Below are positions 1 through 12,000 of a stretch of 13,241 nucleotides of DNA, piece after piece. Numbering within the stretch: position 1 is the stretch's first letter; every line of letters starts with the position of its first letter. The translations under genes were made by a program, and so were the position numbers. The DNA is from Lachnospiraceae bacterium (lineage in GTDB: Bacteria > Bacillota_A > Clostridia > Lachnospirales > Lachnospiraceae). The DNA lies in assembly GCA_017542725.1 (NCBI GenBank), contig JAFXWR010000148.1:1-13241 (forward strand), in the 5' to 3' direction. The notes below the pieces were generated by a model. That model made no database searches, had not been told where the DNA came from, and was given only the letters and a program-made list of their open reading frames with translations.

Positions 1-3000
1 TAATTGTATCTATGATTTTCACAACAGGAGGTTTTGCGACACTCGCAGACTCTGTTTCTGATGTCATAGAAACTTCTGAAAGTGGGAAGATAAGTCAGGC
101 AGAACTTTCTCATAAATATTATGATGATCTCGTAGGCGCCAGTGATGATGTAGGAGAGACATTTGACGAGTCCGAAGATAGTGATGTAGGGGCGAAGCTT
201 AGCGAGCCCGAAGAAGATGATGCAGGGGCAAAACTTAGTGAGCCCGAAGAGAAAGAAGATGAGCCATCATCAAATGAATACGCTGAAGAGCCAGAAGATG
301 ATGGAACTACTGTATCATCTGATGCAGAGCAAGATTTTGATGGAGAAGAGACAACAACTGTAGAAGTTACTACAGAAGAATTGACATCTGAAACTACAGT
401 TATTGTAAATGAAGAGACAACAACAACTAATATAAATGAAGAACCTACCTCTACTACAATTATTCCAGAAGAGACAACAACAACTGAACCTACAACAGTT
501 GTGCCTAAAGAAATTACTAATACTGAAAGTAGTAGCACTGCCACTGATAGTGAGATAAGTGATGCAGAAAATCAAACTGAAAATAACATATCAACAAGTA
601 GTGATGCAGTAGAAGATGTAGAACTTAATAAAGAAACTGCAACTAATAGTGAAACATTTGATATTTCATTATCAAGTAATTCTGAAACTACTAATATAAA
701 CTTGCAAGAGATAGGCATAGCAAGCCTTTCAGAAATAAGTTTAGCAAGTTCTTTTCAACTTTTTGGTGCCGGTTCATTCCCATCACACATTTGGTTTGGT
801 TCATATCCACAGCATGATACAAGTGGAGTGCAGTATGAACCTATAAAGTGGAAAGTGTATGAATATAATACCGACCTGGACACTATTATAGATGCAAATA
901 CAGCACTTTTAGTTTCTGAAAATATACTTGACAATGTTCCTTTTAATAATTCATATGCACAAGTCAACTGGGTGAATTCGTCTATTAAAAGTTGGCTAAA
1001 TAATGATTTTATAAATAGTGCTTTTACAACAAATCTAATTAATAGTGATGCAATACATACAAAAAGTATATTATATGATGACCACCCTGAAGTTATGGCA
1101 TGGGATAGTGGTAATAAAGCAGTCCTGATGAGAATAGATGATATTAGTTGGGTATCATCCGTTTGTCATGATAACTCTTTAAAGATAGCACAATCTTCAA
1201 ATTATGCAAGAAGGAATGGAACCTTACTGGAATCAGATGGAAATTCACCTTGGTGGATTTTGCAGCAGTCTCAAAATATAGGTACAGCAAATGCCGACGC
1301 TTTGTCAAGAGATGGCACTATTGAAGGCTATAGTGTGGACAGTAATCAAGTAGGTGTTCGCCCTGTCATGTTTATTAATCTCAATTCGCAAGTAATAAAA
1401 ATGTCTAATAATACTATTAATTGGGATTTAAATGGTGCAGAATGGAAAACAGAATCAGCCTTATGGGGAGAAATGAATACATATCAAGGTGGTCAAAAAC
1501 TTCCAACAGCAGACAATTTAAATATACCAGAAGGTAAGTACTTCTTTGGTTGGATAGATATTAATAATCCAGATACTATCATAACAGAAATCCCAACTAA
1601 TACAACAGGTGAGTTATCTTTAAAAGCACAGATTGCTGATTCAATATTGCTTGGTACTTATCCACAAAATAGTACTAATTCCGATGTAGTTGAGCCTATA
1701 AAATGGAGAATATTAAAAAGGGATGGAAATGAATTATTATTACTTTCAGATAAAATACTTGACAATAAGTCTTTCCATAGTACAGATACTGCAGGAACTT
1801 CTAATTGGGTAACTTGGAGAGATAGTGATATACGTAGTTGGCTTAATAATGAGTTTAAAGAAAAAATGTTTCCACAAAGTCAAATAGATAATTTGATTAA
1901 GGAAAAACAAATCACAACAAGAAATTATCACCAAGATAATGGCTATAGTGATAATGTAACAAATGATAAAATTATATTATTATATTATACTGATGTAGAA
2001 AATTGGACTACTGATGCCGATAAAAGAAAATCTGAAGGAACAACTTATGCAACAACAAAAGAAAACTATGGAATGCGATTGGATGCATATTATCATAATG
2101 GTTATTATCCATATTGGCTTCGAGGAGAGTCTGTCTATCATACTTCAAATATAATTGACCCACCAACTTATAATATTGTAAACGAAGCAGGAACCATAAA
2201 TAGGGAAGGGCGAGTTGGACATAGTAATCAGCATGGAACAGGTGGTATCCGTCCTGCTATATATATTGATATGTCATCATCTTTTTATCTATCTCCAAGT
2301 AATACTTTGACCTGGGAATTTGAATCTCAGTTTTCAGGAGTTAGTGTTTCATTTAATGAAGTTAGTTCATTATGGAATGAAAAAAATACTTATTTTGCTG
2401 GTGATATACTACCAAAAGAAAATAATTTAACTATGCCGGAAGGATATACACTTCATGGATGGTATATAAATGATAATTATGATACAATTTACACTTCTAT
2501 CCCTACTGATATGAGTGGTGAGATAACTGTAAGACCTCATCTTGAGCCTACAGTCACATGGGATTTAGGAATATATGGAGAGTGGGTATCAGGGAACCCT
2601 CCATTTACAGTTGCAACTTATGGCGAAGTTCAAACCTTACCTGATGTTTCTGCTATTACAGTAAATAATACAGTTAGTTTTTATCAATGGACAATAGATG
2701 GTATAGAAGCAACATCTATAGAAGCAAATAGGACAAGACCAGTAAAAGTAATTGCTCAATATAAATATGCCAATGAATTATTATTTGGTGCATTTCCACA
2801 GAGTAGCACAGATTATAGTGCAGATGACCCAATAAGGTGGATAGTTTTATCAACTGATAATAATAAACAACTTCTTATCTCGGAAAGAGTTCTCAATGAA
2901 ATGCAATTTGCATCTGGTGATGTGCGATATTTTGGTGGTACTCCAGTAAAGAATTGGTTAAATGATGAGTTTTATAATAAAAGTTTTAAAGACTTTGAGA

Positions 3001-6000
3001 AGGACGCAATAAGTGATAATATCATAAATGAAAGTTATTATCACGAAGATCAAGGCTTTACTGTAATAACATATCCTACAACTACTTGCAAAGTACGTTT
3101 ATTGTCAAGAGATGAATGGAATGGTTATAGACCACCAGTTTCGTATGACAATACACATGGAACTGAAAAAAATTATTGGACATGTACATATGTAGGAAGA
3201 TATGATACACCTACTTGGTATAAAAATATCTATATGTATGATGCTGAAACAAACAATATTGTGACAAACAGCAAATACAATCAATCTGGTGTTCGCCCCG
3301 TAATTAATATAGATTTGAATAATGAATTCTTTAATGCAACAGAAAGTAATATTACTTGGCAGTTAGGAGAAGATGTCGGTTTCTTTGAAGGTTCAACATG
3401 GAATTATTTTGTAAAGTATCGTGAAGGGTATGAACAAAAACTTCCGACTGATGGCAACTTTGCAGTAAAGCCAAATGGCAAAGTTCTTATCGGCTGGTTT
3501 GTTGATGATGGGACAAAATTAATCGCAGCACGTAGTGTCCCAAAAGAAATGAGAGGTGATATAACACTTACTCCTATCTGGGGCACAGAAGGACAAAAAC
3601 TTATTAAGTATAATTTATACAATAAAGATACAGGTGAATATGGAAGATTTACTACTGAACCACCATATGTATATACACCAGGAACAGCACTCACTTTGCC
3701 AGATGTGTCAACTGTTGAGACACCAAGTGGCGAGTTAGTAGCGAGATGGCAGAGAGATAATAATGTTGTCACTCATATTCCGTCTACAGAAACTTCTGAT
3801 GTTGAAGTTTTTGCAGATTTTAATACAACAGGTGTATGTAAAATCGGATACGATTTAGGCAACGGACATTTTAATATAGCAACTCCATCTGAACGTGTAA
3901 TTGATACTGATTTTATAATCCCAGCAAGTACAAGTGTAGTGCCACCAGTTGGTTATAAGTTTTCACATTGGATATTGAAAACTGAGAGTGGAGACATTCT
4001 TAGTGACAATGCTACATATGTTAGTGGTGAGTATGTAGGTAATGTAAATGTTGTGGCAGTATATGATAATCTTATTTATAATATAACTTGGGATTTAGGA
4101 CCTAGTCGATTTGTTGATGGATTTGCAACACCATCTACCTATACTTATGATATAGAATACATATTTCCAGATAGTAATAAAGTAATTGCATTAACAGATA
4201 AAATACTTGACCACTGGGAGATAGATGGGGTAAGAACTACTAAATTAATTCCAGGTGATATAGGACCTAAAACTATAAAAGCAATTTATAGTGATAGAAT
4301 TATATGGTTTGGTACATATCCACAAAGTAGTACAGATTCTAATGTTGTAGAGCCAATAAAATGGGTAGCACTAAGTAATGATGGATATAAAAAATATGTT
4401 GTGTCAGATAGAGTCCTTGATAAAAAGCAGTTCCATAATGTTGACTATACTCCACTAAGTTATTTAGATAGTTCTTTAAAAACTTGGTTAAATACAACAT
4501 TTTTAAACAAAGCCTTTGAAAATGCGGAACAAGATGCAATAACTGATAAAAGTTTGATATCGGATAATTGTAAGATATTAATTTTGTCAGGTAGTGATTG
4601 TGAAAGTGTAAATTATCCGATGCCATCATATGATAATCATTATGTAACTATACAAACATTTTGGCTTAGAGATATAAGTTGGGTTGGGCATTATCGGTAT
4701 CCCGATGTTTGTGTAGGTAAAGATGTTACAAAAGGTGCATATGATGCAAATCATGTAGTGGGCGTTCGACCATCAATGAATATTGATTTATTATCAGATT
4801 ATATTAATGCACCTGAAAGAAACATTACTTGGCAAATAGGAACAGCATCATTCCTTGATGGTTCAACTTGGCCTGAGTGGACTAAATGTCGTGAAGGTTA
4901 TGGACATAAACTTCCAACTGATGGAAACTTTGCTACAAGACCAGATGGCAAGGTTCTTATTGGTTGGTTGATTGACAATGGAGTATATAAAGTAGCAACA
5001 CATAGTATCCCATCTGATATGAGAGGGGATATAACACTTAAGCCTATCTGGGGCATTGAAGGTCAAAAACTTGTTAATTATAATTTATACAATGAAGTGA
5101 TAGATGAATATGGAAGATTTACCACTGAACCATCATATGTGTATACACCAGGAACAGCACTCACTTTGCCAGATGTGTCAACTGTTGAGACACCAAGTGG
5201 CGAGTCAGTAGCGAGATGGCAGATAAATGACATTGTTGTTACTGAGATATCGTCTATGTCTACTACTGATGTTGAAGTTGTAGCAAATTATAATGTAGCA
5301 GGTACATACAAAATAGTATATGATTTAGGCAATGGACATTTTAATATCGCAACTCCATCTGAACGTGTAATTGGTACTAACTTTATACTTCCAGCAAGTA
5401 CAAGTGTAGTGCCACCATTTGGTTATAAGTTTTCACATTGGATATTGAAAACTGAGAGTGGAGACATTCTTAGTGACAATGCTACATATGTTAGTGGTGA
5501 GTATGTAGGTAATGTAAATGTAGTGGCAACATATGATAATCTTATTTATAATATAACTTGGGATTTAGGATCTGGGCGATTTGTTGATGGATTTGCAACA
5601 CCATCTACCTATACTTATGATATAGAATACACATTTCCACTTGGTAAAGTAGTGGCACCAGAAGACAAAGCATTTAACCACTGGGAAATAGATGGAATAA
5701 AAGTTGATAAGTTGATTGCAGGTGATTATGGGGATAAAACTATAAAAGCATTTTATCATGATAAGTATATGTGGTTTGGTACATATCCACAGAGTGTTCG
5801 TTGGCAAAGTGATGGTTCAGCATATGATGCAGTAGAGCCTATTAAGTGGATAATGCTTGATAATGATGGTGCCGAGGCATTGCTTGTAGCAGATAAAATT
5901 CTTGATAATGTAACTTATCAATCACAACCACAGTCAGTAGTAAACCCACGAAATTCGTGGGAAACAAGTGAGATGAAAGTTTGGCTTGAAAATACATTTT

Positions 6001-9000
6001 ACAATAAAGCATTTTCGACAAATGAAGAAAAAGCGGGAGTAATAAACAAAGCAACTTTATTATCGGCTGAAGAAGCAAGAAATGTAAAATATTTTGCTAA
6101 TAACAATGAAAGAAAGGTAGATGGAACAGAATATGCAAAAACTTTAGTTAATGTTAATAGGACATTACATAGAGAAAATGGTTATTGTCGTTGGTGGCTA
6201 CGTGATGGTCAAGGTGGTGAACTTAAAGTTGGAATGGTAGAGTTTACTGGAGAAGTGAGAACTGGAGATAGTGGATTCCATGCAACAGATAGATATATTG
6301 GTGTCCGCCCTGTTATACATGTAGATTTATCATCTCCTATATTAAAAGCCACAGAAAGTAATATAACATGGCAATTAAGAATAGATACAAGATTTATAAA
6401 TGAAACAACTTGGACAGATTGGAATAAATACCGTGAGGGCTTTGAACATAAACTTCCAACTGAAGGAAACTTTAGTGCAAAACCAGATGGCAAAGTACTT
6501 ATAGGATGGCTCATTGATAATGGAACATATAAAGTAGCAGCACACAGTATCCCTAAAACTATGAGAGGTGATATTACACTTACTCCTATCTGGGGCACTG
6601 CAGAGCAAAAAATAATTAGTTATGATTTATATAATGATAATACAGGTGAGTGTGGAAGATTTACTACTGAACCACAATATGTGTATATACCAGGGACAGC
6701 AGTTACTCTACCAAATACATCAACTGTTGAAACTTTAAGTGGAAGTCAAGTGACTAACTGGAGGATAGATGGAGTAGATGTTTTAGAAATTCCTTCTACA
6801 AGTACAGGTGATGTTCAGGTAAAAGCAATGTTTACTGATTCAAACTTTTTTAGAGTAGACTTTGACTTGATAGGTGGAAGTTTTGTGAGTGGCTTTTCAA
6901 CTCCATCTGAGTATGAGAGAGGAGTAGGACTGACACTTCCAACAAGTGCAGATATTGATTTGCCACCAATGGCAACTGGACTTTCTCACTATATATTATC
7001 TGATATATATGGAAATGTAATAAATGAAAATACAACTGAAATTAGTGACACACAAGTGGGATATGTGAAAGCAACAGCAGTCTATGAATATCAATCATAT
7101 AATATTGATTGGCAACTTGGAACTGATGTAAGTTGGAAGATAGGATATGTAGCATCTGCATCTTACACATATAATACTGGCTTAACTTTGCCAGATGCAA
7201 GTGTTTTAAATTTACCTACTGGAAAAGGATTTTTAGGTTGGAACATAAGGCAGGTTGGAAAACCAGATATACTAAATGCACAAGTGATAGAACCTTTAAG
7301 TATAGGTGATGTAACTGTAGTAGCACACTATAATGATGAAAGTTTTGCTATTAATTGGGAACTTGGGAATGGACATTTCATAAGTGGTTTTGCAACACCA
7401 TCTAATTATAGGGGTGGCACAGGACTTACTCTCCCAACAGGTGATAAAGTAGTGCCACCACGTGGTATGTTTTTTGACCATTTTGAAATTGATGGCATAG
7501 AAGTCACAAGCATACCTGCAGATGCTCAAGGAGAAAAAACTATAGTTGCAAAATATAGATATGATTATATATGGTTTGGAACTTATCCACAAAATGATGC
7601 AAGTGGCATAGAACTTGAACCAATTAAATGGAGAGTTTTATCAAGAAATAATAGCGAAATGCTTTTACTTGCTGAAAATATACTTGACAATGTATCATAT
7701 TATGATGGAAATACTGGTAATGTCAGATGGGCAAATTCAGCACTTAGAAGATGGTTAGATGAAACGTTTAAAAATAAAGCATTTACAACTAATCAAATAG
7801 ATTTAGGCATAATGGAAAAGACCATACCTGCAGATGAAGTAAGTCCAAATGACAAAGTATTTTTATTATCAAAAGATGAATCAAATAGTTATTTTGAAAC
7901 TATTAAAGATAGAATTGCAACAGCATCAAATTATGCGAAAAATGTTGATAATGATGGAGTGAGATTATCAGTAGATACAAATGGTCATTCACCTTGGTGG
8001 CTCCGCACAAGACAGCCTGCTTCATTGCAACAAGGGGAAGGAACAATTAAGTCTGATGGTGATTTAGAATTTTTAGCAGCAGATTTAAATGATATTGGTG
8101 TCCGTCCTGCTATATATGTGAGTCTTTCAACTGGCACAATTAAAACATCTGATAACCACATAAGTTTTAATTTAAATGGTGCAACTTGGAGAGAAAACTC
8201 AAAACTTTGGGCAGAGATGACAACTTATCAAGGTGGACAAAAATTACCAACTAGTGTTAATTTGAATTTGCCAAGTAAAAAGTATTTGGCTGGCTGGGCT
8301 ATAAATGGTGACCCTGATAATATAGTAACAGAGATTCCAAAAGATGAGACAGGTGATATAGAGTTAGTTGCAGTATTCGAGGACTATTATGATATATGGT
8401 TTGGTATGTATCCACAAAGTGTCACATGGCAAAGTGATGGTTCTACATATGATGTAGTTGAGCCTATCAAATGGAGAATGCTAAACTATGATGGTAGAGA
8501 GGCTTTTCTTGTGGCCGATAAGGTACTTGACAATGTAACTTATAGGTCAGTAAATGACAATGAGTGGGAGGATAGTCATCTGAAACCTTGGCTTGAAAAC
8601 ACATTTTATAATAAAGCATTTTCAACAGATGAAGAAAAAGCATCAATTAAAAACAATGTATCTATATTGCTACAGGCAGAAGCGAATAATAGTCAGTATT
8701 TTGCAAACAATGATGCAAGAAAGGCATTAGCAACAGAATATGCAAAGACTGTAGTTAATGGGGACCAAACATTATCTATACAAGACGGCTATAGCCTTTA
8801 TTGGCTTCGTGATGGTGGTGGTTCTTACTTCACAACTGGAGTTGTTGAATATGCTGGAGGATTGAAACTTGGTGTAATATCGCACTTAGTAACAGATAGA
8901 TATGTTGGTGTCCGACCTGTTTTCAATATAGACCTTACATCACCACTACTTAGTGCTAACGAAAGTAATGTTACTTGGCAAATTGGAACGGCAAGTTTCT

Positions 9001-12000
9001 TAAATGAATCAACTTGGCCAGAGTGGAATAAGTATCGTGAAGGTTTTGAACATAAACTTCCAACTGATGGCAACTTTAATGAAAAACCAGATGGCAAGGT
9101 ACTTATAGGTTGGTTAATTGATAATGGAATTTATTCTATAGCGACATATAGTATCCCAAGTGATATGAGAGGAGATATAACTCTTAAACCTATCTGGGGT
9201 ACTGCAGGTCAAAAATTAATTAATTATGATTTGTATAATGAAACTATAGGTGAGTATGGAAGATTTACTACTGAACCTCCATATGTTTATACTCCTGGAA
9301 CAGCACTTACTTTACCAGATGTGTCAACTGCTGAAGATTTAAATGGAAATGCTGTATCTTCTTGGAAGATAGATGGAGTACAAGTTACTGAAATACCATC
9401 TACTGCTACTTCTGATGTTGAGATAAAAGCAGACTTTAATCCTGATACAGGTGTATATAAAGTAGAATTTGATATGGGTGACGGGCACTTAACTATAGCA
9501 ACACCATCAAATTATACATATGGCACTGGATTAACTCTTCCAGTAAGTATAAATGTGGTTCCGCCAATTGGCAAAACATTTTCTCACTGGGATTTAAAAG
9601 ATGCAAATAGAAATATTATAAGTGGTAATGTAACTGAAATTAGTAATTCACAAAGAGGATATGTCAAAGTAGTTGCAGTATATAAAAATACCTCATATAC
9701 TATTAACTGGGATTTGAGAGGTGGACAATTCATAGATGGATTTGCAACACCATCAGAATATACACATGGTACAGAATTTACTCTTCCTACAAGTGATAAA
9801 GTAGTGTCACCATTCACAAGACAGTTTGACCACTTTGAGATTGATGGAGTGGAAGTTACAAGTATAACAAAAGATTCCTATGGAGATAAAACTGTAGTTG
9901 CAGTATATAATTATGATTATTTATGGTTCGGCACATATCCACAAAACGATACTGAAGGAAAACGGCTTGAACCTATCAAATGGAGAATCATATCTCAAGA
10001 TGATGATTCAATGCTTTTACTTGCTGAAAACATACTTGACAATGTTTCTTATGAACCATCGGCAGACTCAAGTCCAGTCTGGGGAAGTTCACATCTTAAT
10101 ACTTGGTTAAATGATGAATTTTTAAATAAAGCATTTACTGCAAATCAAATAAATGATGGTATAGTTGATAAAACAATAACAACGGGAACTGAAACTTCGA
10201 CTGACAAAGTCATGTTATTGTCAGATGATGATATAAATAATTATTTATATAGTAGTAAAAAATTAAGCAAAGCAACAGCATCAGATTATGCGAAGAGTGT
10301 TGACAATGATGGAAATACATTGACAGTAGAAAATGGTAATTCACCTTGGTGGCTTCGTGATAGACAAATAGTAACTTCATATTATAGTCAAATGACAATA
10401 GATGCTGATGGCAATAGAACATTATCATCTCCAAACTCAAAAGTTATAGGTGTCCGCCCTGCTATATATGTTGACCTTTCAAACAATATAATTAAAACAT
10501 CTGGAAATAATATACATTTTAATCTAAATGGTACAACTTGGAGAGAAGACTCAAAACTTTGGGCAGAGATGACAACTTATCAAGGTGGACAGAAGTTACC
10601 AACTGGTGCTAATTTAAATCTGCCAAGTAAGAAATATTTTGCTGGTTGGGTTAATGTTGAAGACCCTGACACAATTTTAACTGAAATTCCAAAAGAGCAA
10701 ACTGGTGACATAGAATTATTTGCAACATTCGCTGATTATCACGATATATATTTTGGAACATATCCACAGAGTGTCACTTGGCAAAGTGATGGTTCTACAT
10801 ATAATGCAGTAGAGCCTATCAAATGGAGAATGTTAAATTATGATGGTGCCGAGGCATTACTCATAGCAGATAAACTACTTGATAATGTATCATTTAGTTC
10901 AGGCACTAATAGATGGAGAGATTCAAGTGTTCGAACTTGGTTAAATAATACATTTTACAATAAAGCATTTTTATCAGATGAAGAAAAAGAAGGACTAAAT
11001 CTTAAAACGATAGAGACCAACGTAAAAGGTACTAGTTCACCAGATATAACTTCTGATTATGTATTCTTCTTGACTAAAGAAGAAGCAAGAAATAGTGAAT
11101 ATTTTGCTAATAACAATGAAAGACAGACAAAAGGAACATCTTATGCCAAGTCTGTACTTAATGATGGGCACCGATTATATATACGAAATGGTTATGGTCA
11201 TTATTGGCTCCGCTCTTATGGTGACTCTGCACATGGAAATAATCGTGTAAGTAATATAACAGAATATGGATCTGTGGACGAAAATGATCCACCAACAAAC
11301 AAAGACCGTGGTGTCCGCCCTGTTATATGTGTAGATTTATTATCTCCTATATTTAATGCTAAAGAAAGTAATGTAACTTGGCAGATAGGAACAGCAAGTT
11401 TCTTAAGTGATTCAACTTGGAGAGAAATCACAAAATATCGTGAAGGTATTGTAAATAAACTTCCAGTTGATGCACATTTTAGTGCAAAGCCAGAAGGCAA
11501 AGTACTTATAGGTTGGTTAATTGACAACGGTACATATAAAATAGCAACATATAGTATCCCAAGTGATATGAGAGGTGATATTACTCTTAAACCTATCTGG
11601 GGAACAAGTGGTCAAAAATTAATTAATTATGATTTATATAATGAAGCGACTGGACAATATGGTATATTTGCAACTGAACCACCATATGTATATACACCAG
11701 GTGTAGTAGAGAATTTGCCAAATCCAATGACTGTTGTAGACCCAACAGGAATAGAAGTGTATGTTTGGCAGATAAATGGAGAAGATGTATATGACATACC
11801 TTCTACAAGTACCACAGATGTCAAAGTCAAAGCAATCTTTAATGATGCAGGTATAAATAAAGTTGAATTTGATATGGGAGGAGGCCACCTAACTATATCA
11901 ACACCATCACAATATACTTATGGTGTAGGTTTGTCTCTTCCAGCAAGCACAAGTGTTGTTGCCCCATTTGCCAAAAAGTTTTCTCACTGGAGTTTAAAAG

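Larger units (their letters stand above)
7569..9920 (+). repeat. 2,352-bp superrepeat, copy 1 (module 6 - B linker - module 7 - A linker)
   Basis: Modules 6 and 8 both start, and modules 7 and 9 both start, exactly 2,352 bp (784 codons) apart. The unit is alpha module, B linker, beta module, A linker. The B linkers align closely base by base (for example 8161-8250 against 10513-10602). It ends where module 8 begins. Confidence 0.85.

Noticed and set aside
12..14. ATG at base 12 as the start codon of the giant gene
   Set aside because: It falls within a hydrophobic stretch that looks like the end of a signal peptide; starting there would remove the charged n-region, and no Shine-Dalgarno sequence precedes it.
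25..32. Shine-Dalgarno-like AGGAGG
   Set aside because: It encodes part of Thr-Gly-Gly in the signal peptide, and no suitable start codon at proper spacing in an open alternative frame follows.
119..544. Long open frame on the minus strand (141 codons, Val/Ser-rich)
   Set aside because: It is the mirror of the Thr/Glu-rich repeats of the plus-strand gene: the product is only low-complexity Val and Ser, and no start signal or family is visible.
4302..4790. Thioester or catalytic cysteine domain suggested by the Cys cluster in module 4
   Set aside because: No Cys-Gln-Glu type motif or His/Asp partner pattern is visible; the module fits the DUF6273-like signature.
3340..5639. CRISPR array or insertion sequence as the cause of the direct repeats
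   Set aside because: Repeats are long, in frame and separated by coding sequence of related domains; there are no short regular spacers, no transposase and no terminal inverted repeats.
9898..10110. Plus-strand frame of 70 codons in another phase
   Set aside because: It overlaps module 8 out of frame, has no visible ribosome binding site and no family resemblance.
1263..11309. Diversity-generating retroelement acting on the variable loops
   Set aside because: No template repeat, reverse transcriptase or accessory gene is in the window, and the loops differ in length and by all base types rather than by adenine-specific changes at AAC/AAT codons.
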